Assembly (NCBI GenBank): GCA_963741995.1
Contig: CAVUKI010000003.1
Coordinates: 124,001 to 188,000, forward strand
Source: Bog-473 sp963741995
GTDB taxonomy: Bacteria > Actinomycetota > Acidimicrobiia > Acidimicrobiales > RAAP-2
DNA: 64,000 nt
Direction of reading: 5' to 3'
Shown here: positions 42,112 to 52,193 of the stretch, one piece after another
How the letters are laid out: the number at the start of each line of letters is the position of its first letter
Position numbering within the stretch: position 1 is the first letter of the stretch
The notes under the pieces: generated by a model
Databases searched by the model: none
The model's input: only the letters and a program-made list of their open reading frames with translations
What the model was told of the DNA's origin: nothing
Made by a program: the position numbers and the translations under genes

Positions 42112-42822
42112 TCATCCGTTCGCCAGCGTCGACGCCACCAATTGGGCGAGCGCGTCGGCCCCCGGCCCGTCGATCGCAAGGTGGGTGCCGTCCGCGCCGA
42201 ACCACTCGGGGTTCTGGGCAGCCAGCGTGGCCCAGTCCGCGACAACGGCGTTGGGGTACCGGGCGGCGCCGTCGGCCAGCACGGAGTTGTTCGGATCCTG
42301 CCACGGCCGATCGACGTGCACGTTCACGAAGACGACTTGGGACGCCCCGCCGAGGATCGTCATCATGGTGTCGAAGTCCGAGTCCGTGATGGGGCCGTTG
42401 GTGCCCAGGGCGACGATGACATCTCCGCCCAGCTGGCCGTCCGCCTTCAGCGTCTGCAGGATCGATTCACCGTCGGACCACTGCCGGCTGACCGCGGCGT
42501 CCACGTTGATGCCAGGAATCGCCGTCTCGAGCGGGTCCTGGTAGTCGAGCATCACGGAGTCGCCGACCGCAGTGACCTGGCCGGCATTGAATCCCGGCCC
42601 GGCCGGCCGGGTCGTCGTCGTGGTGGTCGTTGAAGCCGTGGAAGTCGTCGTGGCCTCGGAAGGGGTCGCCGCCGCGAGGTGGTGCGACGGAGTCGACGTC
42701 GCGGAAGTCTCGAGCACGAAGAAGGCTGCCACCGCCCCCAGGAGCGCGACCACGGCCACCGCGGCGGCGAGAAGTCTGCCGGACGGCCCGCGTCGACTCC
42801 GAGTGGTCGCAATGCGGGCCAT
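42112..42822 (-). CDS. Secreted SGNH-type hydrolase
   Basis: A 236-aa protein with a basic start, a membrane helix or signal anchor (LLAAAVAVVALLGAVAAFFV), a Ser/Thr linker and an SGNH domain. Block I is TAVGDSVMLDYQ with the nucleophile Ser, block III is VIVALGTNGPIT, and block V is FGADGTHLAIDG with Asp and His. It matches the extracytoplasmic domain found at the C terminus of OatA-like acyltransferases, here as a stand-alone enzyme. The substrate may be an acylated wall glycan. Confidence 0.85.
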   Translation of the reverse strand: MARIATTRSRRGPSGRLLAAAVAVVALLGAVAAFFVLETSATSTPSHHLAAATPSEATTTSTASTTTTTTTRPAGPGFNAGQVTAVGDSVMLDYQDPLETAIPGINVDAAVSRQWSDGESILQTLKADGQLGGDVIVALGTNGPITDSDFDTMMTILGGASQVVFVNVHVDRPWQDPNNSVLADGAARYPNAVVADWATLAAQNPEWFGADGTHLAIDGPGADALAQLVASTLANG

Positions 42823-42871
42823 GGTGCACAGTTTCGCCGCTCCAGCGGGCCATCAGACCTCGTCCTTCGAT

Positions 42872-43726
42872 CTAACGGGGGAGGACTGCATCCTCGGGCC
42901 AGAGGCGGACGCCGATCGACTGGCTTGCCGTCGCCAGAAGGTCTCCGTCCTGCGACCACAGGAAGGCGATGCCCTGGCCGTACCCGCCCACGAGGGCGTG
43001 CATGCGGATGTCGCAGAGCACCCACTCCGTCGGTTTCAGCTGGACCATCCGCAGCGTGTTGTCCAGGCTCCGTCCCATGGCGCGGCGTCCGAGGGGCTGG
43101 GAGACCGCTCCCGAGACGTAGTCGCCGAAGATGGCCAGCGTGGCGGCCGAGGGAGTCAGGTGGCCGGGCACCCGCGCCCACAACGCGGAATCCGGGCTGC
43201 CGGGAGAGCCGTCCATCTCCTCGAAGGTCCGTCCTCGAGCGGAGCGAACTTCGACGCTGTCCATGATCGTGTTGCGGAATATCTCGGGGAGGAAGCGGGG
43301 CGGGCACTGGTCGGGAGGGGGCACGTCCGGCGGCACGACCCACACGCCGCCGACCTCCAACTCGTCCTTGCCGAGAGCGGCGTTGACCGTGAGGATCTCC
43401 CGCCCGTCGACGCTTCCCACAGCCCGCCCCTGTGTCACGTGCCCGCCGGCGGCGGCCAGCGTGACATCCCAGACCAGCTCTGCGTCGGTGAGGGCGTACG
43501 ACAGGTAGTGCCCGGTGGCCCAGACGGTGGGTCGTCCGGATGCAGCTTCCAGCGCGACGAGCGCAGCCCCGAGCGCGCACCCGCCGAACAGGAAGTTCCC
43601 GGGAGTCGTCAATTGCGGCGTCACGTGCATGCGCCAGTGCAGGTCGTCGCCGTCCGGCTGCATCCCGAGGAAGGTCCGTGCGTCCACGGGGCCGCACCCT
43701 ATCGGCGCCGGTGCCGTCACCGGCAA
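42872..43726 (-). CDS. Acyl-CoA thioesterase-like double-hotdog protein
   Basis: A 284-aa protein of the TesB-like double-hotdog layout: FLFGGCALGAALVALEAASG and PTVWATGHYLSYALTDAELV in the first half, then LWARVPGHLTPSAATLAIFG and GRSLDNTLRMVQLKPTEWVL in the second. It probably cleaves acyl-CoA. The TTG at 43726 or the GTG two codons later can start it. No pathway partner is adjacent. Confidence 0.8.
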   Translation of the reverse strand: MPVTAPAPIGCGPVDARTFLGMQPDGDDLHWRMHVTPQLTTPGNFLFGGCALGAALVALEAASGRPTVWATGHYLSYALTDAELVWDVTLAAAGGHVTQGRAVGSVDGREILTVNAALGKDELEVGGVWVVPPDVPPPDQCPPRFLPEIFRNTIMDSVEVRSARGRTFEEMDGSPGSPDSALWARVPGHLTPSAATLAIFGDYVSGAVSQPLGRRAMGRSLDNTLRMVQLKPTEWVLCDIRMHALVGGYGQGIAFLWSQDGDLLATASQSIGVRLWPEDAVLPR

Positions 43727-43965
43727 CCGGGTGGCGCGGCCCGGGCGACCGGTCCGCGGGCAATGCCGTCACGTATCGCCCCGCTGCTGCCTCGATGCGA
43801 CAGAGGACGGTCATGGCACGGTGACCTGATACCTCTCGTCAAGCGCACGAGGTTGCCGGTGTGCGCGGACGCCTGACGGCGGTCGGCACTGCATCAGCCG
43901 GATTGTTCACCCGGCCTACGATGGTGATCCCAACGAGCAGCGGAGGAGTCCGTCTCGATTGCTCC

Positions 43966-44038
43966 GGGGGTGTAGCTCAGCTGGAAGAGCGGCGGCTTTG
44001 CAAGCCGTAGGCCGAGGGTTCGAGTCCCTTCACCTCCA
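43966..44038 (+). tRNA. tRNA-Ala(TGC)
   Basis: A 73-nt gene. The acceptor pairs GGGGGTG with CACCTCC (one G-T pair). The D arm is GCTCAGCTGGAAGAGC, the anticodon loop TTTGCAA gives TGC, and the T loop is GTTCGAGTC. CCA is not encoded. Confidence 0.96.
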
Positions 44039-44298
44039 CACCATGCGGTTGTCGGAAATACAACGTTTTACCTGTTCAAATGGGGTACTTCATTTGGAGT
44101 TTGCCGGCCTAGGGAAATGGCGATGTTCGAACCCCTGCGCGTCGGCAATAGCAGCGGGTATCGCTTGTTCGCGCCGGCGCGGGCAGTTTCGGCGCCCTTC
44201 GACCCAATGTGTCCCACCATCCCGGCAGGGGGGTACTTCAACGACGTCGTGAGGCCGCGGAGACCGGGGCAATCTGCGGCGCGGGCAGCTGCTCTGCA

Positions 44299-45038
44299 TC
44301 AGTCGAGCCGGCGACGAACCCACCAGACGCAGAACCCACTCAGGACCGCCGCGCCGCACCAAGAAAGATCGCAAGCTCCGTCCACTACAGCGTCCAATAA
44401 TGACTAATGGGCTGTTAGGTCAGGGCCTCACGCAGCCTCAGATGATCGACACACTGCCGCACGTTCTGGGCGGTTCGACCGTGGATGTTGGGGCAGGATC
44501 CGACCCCGTCGATCGCCATCCCGTGTGGGGTGAGAGTCGCGGTCGTGTTCCCAGATGTTCCGATGCCCCCGAACTCCCCGATGACATGACCGTTGGCATT
44601 GATGGTCTGATCCGAGATGACCCAGTCCCGCGGATCGAGCGCGCCGGAACTCGGTGACACTGTCCCGCTAGAGGTGATCGCGGGTATCAGGGGTGACGAT
44701 CTTGAGGGGAGATACGAGATACGGACGTAGCCAGTGCGCCACCGCCAAATCGAGCCACTGCGAAACCACCCAGAACGATGGCCACGGCGGGGAGCGTCCG
44801 ACGGATGACTGCGCCCCGCAGTGACACCGAGTACGAAGGCGAAGGCGGCGTAGCCAATCGGGACGAGGCCACGCTGGTCAAATGACGTGAAGGGCGTCAT
44901 GCGAACGCGACCGAGTGGACTCGACCACCAGGTCACCATGAGGCTGAGGGCCCCGGCGACGGTGATGCTCACCAGTCCGAGCAAGCCGAGCTTGATGGCG
45001 ATCCATAGGGTGCGGGTGCAGCACCGAGCATCCGTTTA
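44299..45038 (-). pseudogene. Decayed ABC transporter permease fragment
   Basis: Pieces of an actinobacterial ABC-2-type permease appear in order but in different frames. First comes TRTLWIAIKLGLLGLVSIT through SFDQRGLVPIGYAAFAFVLG, then AVIRRTLPAVAIVLGGFAVA, then the outer loop WVISDQTINANGHVIGEFGG with GVGSCPNIH. The last piece is FCVWWVRRRLD with a stop at 44299. The N-terminal half is missing, cut off at the CaiB gene. Several shifts and a stop make this a true pseudogene. The family pattern is from memory. Confidence 0.65.
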
Positions 45039-45050
45039 CGGCGAGAACGC

Positions 45051-46239
45051 CTAAATGGCGCCCTCGGCCGACAGGTTCGCGATGTCGTCCCACGAGTACC
45101 CGGTCTGGAGCAGGATCTCCTCGGTGTGCTGTCCCAGTTCAGGTGGACGCGGGCGGGCCGGTGGAACAGGGTCGGAGAAGCGCACGGGCGCTCGGACTAG
45201 CTCCGTCAGACTCCCGGGAGCGTCGGTGTCCTCGACGCTGGCGATGTAACCGTTGGCTCGCACGCCGGGATCCGCCGCCACCTCGGCGTGATCCCGGACC
45301 GGGGCGAAGCGCAGGCCGGCGGCGCCCAGCAGCTCACACCATTCTGCCGTCGGCTTCGTGGCGAAGACCTCGTCGAGGATCGGCCACAGTTCGGCCTTGT
45401 CATCCTCGAAGTAGAGGAGGGTGTGAAAGCGCTCGATCAGGTCGGGTCGGCCGATGGTCCGGTAGAACAGATCGCGGGCCGGGCCCACGGTGCCGACGAT
45501 GGCAATCCACCCGTCCGCAGTCGGAAAGACGCCGTAGATGCCGGGGATCATGGGGTGGCTCCGCCCGCTCGGACCCGAGATCTCTCCCGACAGGAGATAC
45601 CGGGTGTACTCGCCGGCCTGGGCCCAGAGCTGTCCGCCGAGGAGTGACGTCTCGACCAATTGTCCGCGTCCGGTACGCTCCCACGCGTACAGCGCAGCCA
45701 GGATGCCCGAGAGGAGATTCTGCCCAGCGATGTGGTCGGCGATCGTCGCTCCGATCGCGCTCGGGTCAGCGCCCTTGCCGCCCGTTGTACTGATCAACCC
45801 CCCGGCGGCCTGAGCGCTGAGGTCCGCTCCTTCACGTGCCGCGTCGGGACCCTCCGGCCCGAAGGAGGACCCCATCGCGTAGACGATCCGCTCGTTGCGG
45901 CCGCTCGCGTCGGCGTAGCCGAGACCCCAACCCTCCATCGTCCCCGGCTTGAAGTTGGTGATCACGACGTCCGCGCCCTCGACCAGGCGAAGGAAGACCT
46001 CGCGTCCCTTGGGCACGCGCAGGTCGATCGTCATGCTCCGCTTCCCCCGGTTGTAGGCGGTGAAGAAGGCGGAGCGGCGGTCGCCACCGCGCTATGGGAA
46101 GCCAACGGCTCTGGTCGCCGAAGCCGGGGAGCTCGATCTTGACGACGTCGGCCCCCCACTCCTGCATCGTCAAAGCTGCTTGGGGCCCCTGGACGAGGAG
46201 CCCTGCTTCCAGGACGCGGATGCCATCGAGGGGGCCCAT
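45051..46239 (-). pseudogene. CaiB/BaiF family III CoA-transferase, split by one frameshift
   Basis: The N-terminal part (GPLDGIRVLEAGLLVQGPQA, MQEWGADVVKIELPGFGDQ) is in one frame. About 55 residues in, the reading continues in the next frame with RRSAFFTAYNRGKRSMTIDL, DVVITNFKPGTMEGWGLGY and a complete C-terminal part ending LSAEGAI. Together they give a normal family length near 395 aa. The shift lies at about 46060-46095 and requires one base fewer. No other damage is visible, so a sequencing error is as likely as decay. Family III enzymes move CoA between carboxylic acids. Confidence 0.8.
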
Positions 46240-46323
46240 GTTCATTGCGCTTCTGAGATGCCGGGTGCGGAAGTCATCCGCCCACCTTTGTAACCCGCGA
46301 CGGTGCGGTCAAACGGACGGCGA

Positions 46324-46650
46324 TCAGCGCCAGCCGACGCGTCGCAGCACGTGGGCGCGGCAGCGTCCAGCCCTTCTTGTGTCGAAAGTGCAGTCCGGCT
46401 CGGTCAGGCAGTCGCACCCGATCGCCTGGCCGTGGCAGGCCGGGCACCGCTCCATGCAGCAGCCGGGATGGTGGATGCCGCCCAGCGGGGTCCCGCAGTC
46501 GCGGCACTCTTCCGGCTCGTAGCGGTGTCTGGGCCGGAGCTCCTGGCCCCAGGGGATCGGGGCGAAGGCCCTGCCGTCGATGATGACGGGGTCGGTCAGG
46601 CAACTGATCCCCTCCATCATCTCGCCACCACAGTGCGAACAAATGGCCAT
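46324..46650 (-). CDS. Small Cys-rich zinc-binding protein
   Basis: ATG 46650 gives 108 aa with repeated Cys pairs: MAICSHCGGEMMEG, EECRDCGTPLGG, HHPGCCMERCPACHGQAI and GCDCLTEPDC. At least two treble-clef or ribbon sites are likely. No catalytic motif is present. It is divergent from the SDR gene, close to its promoter. Function unknown. Confidence 0.7.
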   Translation of the reverse strand: MAICSHCGGEMMEGISCLTDPVIIDGRAFAPIPWGQELRPRHRYEPEECRDCGTPLGGIHHPGCCMERCPACHGQAIGCDCLTEPDCTFDTRRAGRCRAHVLRRVGWR

Positions 46651-46752
46651 GACTCTCCTTTGTCCAACCGTGCCGCCGATCATCTCAGGCTGGTGTGACA
46701 CGGGCGCGGATATCGAGGCGCCCCAGCTCCCGCCCTGCCCTACGCTGCGGCC

Positions 46753-47575
46753 ATGACGACTGAGAAGAGCGAAGGGGCCGCCGCGGCCAGCGCCGGGTTG
46801 TTGTCGGACAAGGTGTGCGTGGTCTCGGGTGTGGGCCCGGGGCTGGGTCGGCAAGCGGCGAAGGCCCTCGCTGCGCATGGGGCGCATCTCGTGTTCGCGG
46901 CGCGCCGCCAGTCGACCCTCGACGAGGTCCTGGCGGAGGTGTCGTCTCTCGGGTCCCGCGCCATCGCGGTGCCGACCGATATCACCGACCCGGAGGCCTG
47001 TGCCGCGGTTGATGGCGGCCGGGGTCGAGGAGTTCGGCGGCATTGACGTGTTGGTGAACAACGCGTTTCGCTTTGACGCCTTTCAGAGCTTCGAGGAAGT
47101 CGATCTCGCGCAGTGGCGCAAGATCATGGACACCAATCTTTTCGGATCGTTGCAGATGACCCGAGCGGCGCTGCCGGCTATGCGTGCACGCGGTGGTGGT
47201 TCTGTCGTGATGGTGGCTTCCATGGTGACGCGGCAGCCCCAGCCGGCGCAGGGTGGCTACGCCATCTCCAAGGGGGCCTTGCTGACGGCGACGAGGGTGC
47301 TGGCTTATGAGCTAGGCCCGTCAAAGGTTCGAGTGAACGCCGTGGTGCCGGGGTGGATGGCGGGGCCGTCGGTCGACATCTATGTCGAGATGACGTCGAC
47401 CGGCCGGGGCGTGCCGCCCCAGGTGGTGGTCGACGAGCTGAACGCGCGGGTTCCGCTCGGCCGGATCCCGAGCGACGGGGACGTCGCCGGATCGATCGTC
47501 TACCTCGCTTCGGACCTTTCGTCCGCCATGACCGGACAGGCGCTCGATACCAACGGGGGCGAAATCTTCGCCTGA
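46753..47575 (+). pseudogene. Short-chain dehydrogenase, split by one frameshift
   Basis: The N-terminal Rossmann part (LLSDKVCVVSGVGPGLGRQA, LVFAARRQSTLDEVLAEV, TDITDPEAC) runs into a stop. The next frame continues without loss from AAGVEEFGGIDVLVNNAF to the catalytic GGYAISKGALLTATRV and the end TGQALDTNGGEIFA. The shift is near 47000-47015 and needs one base fewer. Total length (about 273 aa) is normal. A sequencing error is possible. If intact it would be an NAD(P)-dependent oxidoreductase of unknown substrate. Confidence 0.82.
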
Positions 47576-47608
47576 CGTCGGGCCCGGTCGGTCAGGTACG
47601 CTGCGCTC

Positions 47609-49404
47609 TCAGGAGCCTTCGCCCCCACTGGCAGTGCACGAACGAGGGTCCCAGGGCTGCAACGATTCGACCGTCGGCGTCGGTGCTTGGAACGCGCCGG
47701 AATTCCCGGTATTGCCACTGCTGGCCGGCGTTGTTGTCGTGCTGCTCGCCGTGGTCCCACCGGCCGGGGCGGTGGTCGCGGTGGCCGGTGGCGCGTTGAC
47801 CGAGAAGTCAGTGCCGGTGACGACTGTGATCTGGGAGCCCGCCTTCACCTGTGTCGGGTCCATCGCCATGATGACCGCCCCCGAGAGGGAGTTGGCCACC
47901 AATTGGGCGGCCGCCAACTGGGCCGGTGTCTTGGACGCGTAGTACACGACCGTCTCGGCTTCCTGGCCCACGGGTGGGCTGTCGCCGAGCGTCCCGATGT
48001 GGAAGCCCAGCGCCTGCAGGCTCTGCGATGTCGTGGTCGCCTGATTGTAGGCACCGGACCCGTTCAAGACCGACACGGTCACGCTCGATGGCGAAGGGAG
48101 CGTGCCGCCCGAATAGGTGTCCTCGCCGCTCGACTTGAGGCCGAGGAACTGGTCGACAGCGTTGTGGTCCTGCGGCTCGGCAGGGAACTCAATGTCCCCG
48201 TAGCTCCCCCCTCGTACACGTAGCTGCCGAACTGGTCCACCGACACCGGCATGGTGAGCTGGGGTGCGCTGTTCACGTTGACGTCGTGATAACCCAGCAC
48301 CAGGCTGATCATGTCGGAAGCGGAGAAGCCCGAGTCGACGGTGAGCTGCCCGACGACGCCTGAGACCAGCTGCTGGTCTGTCAGCGGATCGCTGAGGCCC
48401 TTCGCCTTAACGGCCGCCGCCAGGACGCGCAGGAACTCGTGGTCCCGGCGGATCCGGGCAATGTCGCTCTGCGCCTCCTGTGGCCAGTACGCAGGGTCGC
48501 TGGAGGTGACCCCGGGGCCCTTGTACTGGACGTGGCGAGCCCGCACGACCTGGAGCGCCTGGGTGCCGTTCAGCTGGAGGCAGCCGGTCGTCTGGATGTT
48601 CAAACCTGAATACGCGTCGTAGACCGGTTCGGGGAAATACATCTTGATGCCCCCGAGGGCTTGCACCACGTTGATGAAGCTGTCGAAGTTCAACTCGACG
48701 AAATGCTGGATCGGGATCCCGAAGTCCTCCTCGATCGCGGCGATGAGCTGATCGGGACCCTGGTATAGGGCGGCGTCGATCTTGTTGGCACCGTCGGAGC
48801 GGGCGTTGGGGACGAAGAGGTCGCGCGGAATGGAGAGGATCGAGAGCGAGTTATTCGCCGGGTTCAGGTGCAGGATCATGACGACGTCGCTGTTCACACC
48901 GTTGACGCCCTGGGAGCACAATCCGTACGCGGGGTTCTGCACCTTCAGCGCGCAGCGGTCGGTCGAACCGATCATGAGGATGTTCTCCGTGCCTGCGTCG
49001 TCGCCCTTCACTGGCGCAGAGGTGAGATTTTTCAAGTCGATGTGGTGGATCTCGTGGTTGAGGTACCAGCCGTACCCAGCCGCTGCGCCGGCCACCAGCA
49101 CGACCACCAGCGTCATGGTCCCAGCGACCCACGCCAATGTGCGCTTGCGGGATCGCCGCCCCTTCGGGGCGGCGTGGGCTGGACCCTGGCGCTCCGCGTC
49201 CACCGCTGCCGGCTTGCCCCTCCGGCGTCCGCCGGCCCGGTTCGCCTCCTCGATCTGCAGCCCGAGTTCGTGCAGGCCCTTCTCGACGGGGTTCTCCGCC
49301 GGGTTCTGCGCCGCGTCCGTTTGCCCTGCCCCCTCGTCGATCTGTTGACCGAGCTGGTGCAGTCGCTTTTGGACGGGGTCGTTCTCGGGATTGGGAGGAC
49401 TCAT
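47609..49404 (-). pseudogene. LytR-CpsA-Psr (LCP) protein with LytR_C domain, frameshifted at a six-base C run
   Basis: The start (SPPNPENDPVQKRLHQLG) has a repeated motif, PVQKRLHQLGQQIDE and PVEKGLHELGLQIEE. A helix (LAWVAGTMTLVVVLVAGAAA) then leads to the LCP domain: VNSDVVMILHLNPANNSLSI, SIPRDLFVPN, DIARIRRDHEFLRVL. At 48206-48211 (CCCCCC on +) the frame changes. With one more base the reading continues GDIEFPAEPQDHNAVDQFLG into a LytR_C domain (VTVSVLNGSGAYNQATTTSQ) and a Ser/Thr tail. LCP proteins ligate glycans from undecaprenyl carriers to peptidoglycan, fitting the glycan cluster. Confidence 0.85.
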
Positions 49405-49623
49405 CACGCAGTGTTCAGTTGGAAGACATGCGACCGGATGCTCCGGCCGAAGCCTGTGCCCCCGAGATGGCTCCGGTTTGGGCCTCCGGAACGAGACGAG
49501 AGCCTAGCGACCGCCATCTCAGCATGGCAGTCATGCCAGCTTGGCCCTGGTGAACTGCAATATGGGGTGCAAGTTCCAAGTGCTGGCCGTTTCCGGGTGC
49601 CGGTGGAAGGATGATCCGGACCC

Positions 49624-50136
49624 ATGGGTGCGACCAGCGCAGGCCTGCTGCTGTTCCGACTTCCCCCGGGAGGCGTGGTCGAGGTCCTGATCGCCCACCC
49701 GGGCGGGCCCTTCTGGGCGCGCAAGGACGCCGCCGCCTGGTCCGTCCCGAAGGGCGAGTACCTCTCGGATGAGAACCCGCTGGAAGCGGCCTATCGGGAG
49801 TTCGAAGAGGAGGTCGGTCTCACCCCTCCGGAAGGTCAGGCCGTCTTCCTCGGGGAGCGCCGTCAACCCGGTGGCAAGCGGGTCAGCGTGTGGGCGCTGG
49901 AGGGCGATCTCGACGTCACGCACTCGTCCAGCAATACCTTCGTGCTCGAATGGCCCCGGGGCTCGGGAAACTTCCTGGACTTTCCCGAGGTGGACCGGGT
50001 CGAGTGGGCCTCCATCGATCAGGCCCGGCGAAAGCTGGTGAAGGGGCAGGCACCGTTCCTCGATGTGCTGCTGCGGGCCATTGCGTTCGAGGCCGACCAC
50101 ACCGGCCCGGGATCCACCACTCCCGCCGCGGACTGA
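49624..50136 (+). CDS. Nudix hydrolase
   Basis: A 170-aa protein with a full Nudix box: G-x5-E-x7-REFEEEVGL, starting at GEYLSDENPLEAAYREF. The preceding AAWSVPKG and the late EVDRVEWASIDQARRKL match the MutT-like subgroup often annotated as NTP pyrophosphohydrolase in actinobacteria. The exact nucleotide is unknown. It is divergent from the LCP gene. Confidence 0.9.
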   Translation: MGATSAGLLLFRLPPGGVVEVLIAHPGGPFWARKDAAAWSVPKGEYLSDENPLEAAYREFEEEVGLTPPEGQAVFLGERRQPGGKRVSVWALEGDLDVTHSSSNTFVLEWPRGSGNFLDFPEVDRVEWASIDQARRKLVKGQAPFLDVLLRAIAFEADHTGPGSTTPAAD

Positions 50137-50234
50137 CCGAACATCTAACCCCGTGGGCCGGTGGCCCGATCGAGAATCGGTGTTGCCGTCTTCATTTCGA
50201 CAATTAGTACCTGGGCTCTATTACTGACGACCGG

Positions 50235-51821
50235 GTGACCGGCCGACGTTCTGAGGACACCCACTGGGATTCAGCGCCACCGGAGGCCGCTATGGATGAG
50301 GACGACGGGACGGCGGGGGCCCGTCGTGCTCGACGTCGGTTCTACGGGCGGGCGTCCATCTTCATCGGGCTCGCGGCCGCCGCCCAAGCCAGTGCCGCCC
50401 TTCCGCCGGGGCCCAGCGACCTGGGCCTCTACCGGGTCAGTTCGCTCATCTTCGTGGCCTGCGCACTTTCGCTCTTCCTGCCCTGGCGACGCTTCCCCCG
50501 TTGGGCCATCCTCGTCCCGACAACGGGCTATCTGGTCTCGGTCACGCTGTTGCTGATTTCGGGTGGCACCGACCCTTCTATGGAGAGCACTGCCGGAGGT
50601 CTCTCGGCCTTGGTCCTCCTACCGGTTCTCGGCATGGCCCTCTACTACCCGGGCCTCTACACGGCGATCGTCGTCGTCGCCTCCATGTTGAGCCTGGCGG
50701 TTGCGGGCGTCGGTATGCAGAGCAGCGAAGGGACGGATCTCCGTCGCCTCTTCTTGTGGGCCGCCGTGGCGGCAGTGGTCGGAATGACGGTGCACCACCT
50801 CCGCAACAGCCTCGAGGGGAAGGTGCGGGAGTCGGCGGAGCTCGCCCGGCTGGGCCGGCTTATGAACGGGGCCACCCAGTCCCTGACCTCGTTGCGCGAC
50901 CCGAAGGACGTGATCGCCCAGGGCACGCTGGCCATGTTCGAGCTGGCCGGCAGTGGGTTCCGTGGCGCCTCGTACCTGCGGGTGTCCGATGGCGTTGTCA
51001 CCCAGGAGGCGGTGGCCGACGGCCGGGGCACCGCGCCGACCAGTTATCTCCTCAAGGACGACCCCTACGTGAAGGCCGTCGTCGACAACGGCGAACCTCT
51101 GGTCACGAGATTCGACCGGACCTCCATGGGCGCGACACTGCGTTCGGTCACCGACGAAATGGGCAGCACCCGCGGCGCGCTCCTCCCGGTCACGGTGAAC
51201 GACGATCTGCACGGCATGTTCCAGATCGATAGCCAAGGCATCCCTTTCTCGGAGGACGTGCTCGCTCGGTGCCGTGCCATGGCCAACGTCGTCGAGCTCG
51301 CGCTGGGCAACGCACTCGCGCATCAGGAGCTCGAGATGCAGGCGAACACGGACCCGCTCACCGGGCTTTCGAACCGCCGAGGTCTCTCGCTTTACCTCGG
51401 TGGAGACCGGCGCTCGAACGCCATGGGCATCCTCGTCTTGGATATCGACCACCTCAAGGCGATCAACGATGCGCATGGCCACGATGTCGGTGACAAAATC
51501 CTCGTTGCCGTGGCGCGCGCCGCCGGCGGTGTCCTGCGCGGTGGCGATCTCCTGGCCCGCACGGGTGGCGACGAGTTCCTCGCCGTCGTGGCGGACGCCG
51601 ATGAGTCGATTGCCCGTCGCGTGGCCGACCGCATGACGGATGCCGTGTCGCGCGTCAGGGTGCTGGGTGTCCGGACATCGGTAAGTGTCGGGTTCGCCTG
51701 CTGTGGCAAGAATGGCGACCTCGACCGGCTCAGACTGCAGGCGGACGAAGCCATGTACGAGGCGAAACACGTGGAACGCCGGCAGCACGCCCGGCATCCC
51801 CGGGTGACCGATCAACGCTGA
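50235..51821 (+). CDS. Membrane diguanylate cyclase with GAF-like and GGDEF domains
   Basis: A GTG-started 528-aa protein. About six N-terminal hydrophobic segments precede a GAF-like sensor region (roughly 205-370) and a GGDEF domain with DPLTGLSNRRGLSLYL, DIDHLKAINDAHGHDVGD and ARTGGDEFLAVVAD. The active-site GGDEF is intact. The inhibitory I-site RGGD lies exactly five residues before it, so feedback by c-di-GMP is expected. No EAL domain. It may link a membrane signal to surface glycan or growth. Confidence 0.93.
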   Translation: MTGRRSEDTHWDSAPPEAAMDEDDGTAGARRARRRFYGRASIFIGLAAAAQASAALPPGPSDLGLYRVSSLIFVACALSLFLPWRRFPRWAILVPTTGYLVSVTLLLISGGTDPSMESTAGGLSALVLLPVLGMALYYPGLYTAIVVVASMLSLAVAGVGMQSSEGTDLRRLFLWAAVAAVVGMTVHHLRNSLEGKVRESAELARLGRLMNGATQSLTSLRDPKDVIAQGTLAMFELAGSGFRGASYLRVSDGVVTQEAVADGRGTAPTSYLLKDDPYVKAVVDNGEPLVTRFDRTSMGATLRSVTDEMGSTRGALLPVTVNDDLHGMFQIDSQGIPFSEDVLARCRAMANVVELALGNALAHQELEMQANTDPLTGLSNRRGLSLYLGGDRRSNAMGILVLDIDHLKAINDAHGHDVGDKILVAVARAAGGVLRGGDLLARTGGDEFLAVVADADESIARRVADRMTDAVSRVRVLGVRTSVSVGFACCGKNGDLDRLRLQADEAMYEAKHVERRQHARHPRVTDQR

Positions 51822-52040
51822 CCGAGGCCAGCGCGGAACAGGCGCGGGGCGGCATCAGTCCACGTGGTTTGGTAAAGGAACCTGAGTGCCCGGCCGATAT
51901 CTGGTCAGGTTGATGCGGCAGTTTCTGAGTGCGTGACCTCGTGCCCGGGCACGGATGGGTGCGCGACTCGAGCCTGCAGCCGATGACGTGTTCACGTCGC
52001 CACTGGGCAGACAGCCCCGTGCGATGACAAGGAAAGTGCG

Positions 52041-52184
52041 ATGAGGGCACGAATGGCTGTTGGGGCTGGACCGGTCGTCATGGCTGCTCTTGTCGGCACC
52101 GAGCACGAGCTCGATTCTTCTGCCGGTGCGTCACTGTTCTTCCTTGGCCGCCGGCGACATTCCCAGGCATCCCGCCGGATTTAA
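52041..52184 (+). CDS. Possible small secreted peptide in an otherwise empty 372-nt gap
   Basis: The gap 51822-52193 holds one candidate. ATG 52041 has AAGGAAAG upstream and encodes 47 residues (MRARMAVGAGPVVMAALVGT, then EHELDSSAGASLFFLGRRRH). The start looks like a signal peptide but the rest has no family features. It could be a fragment of a broken gene. Nothing else is recognised in the gap. Confidence 0.3.
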   Translation: MRARMAVGAGPVVMAALVGTEHELDSSAGASLFFLGRRRHSQASRRI

Positions 52185-52193
52185 TCTTCTCCC

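Noticed and set aside
46990..47020. Programmed +1 frameshifting in the SDR, CaiB or formyltransferase genes
   Set aside because: No shared slippery sequence, stop codon context or stimulatory structure among the sites. Random indels explain them better.
51822..52193. Cyclic di-GMP riboswitch near the GGDEF gene
   Set aside because: The characteristic conserved loops were not found in this gap.
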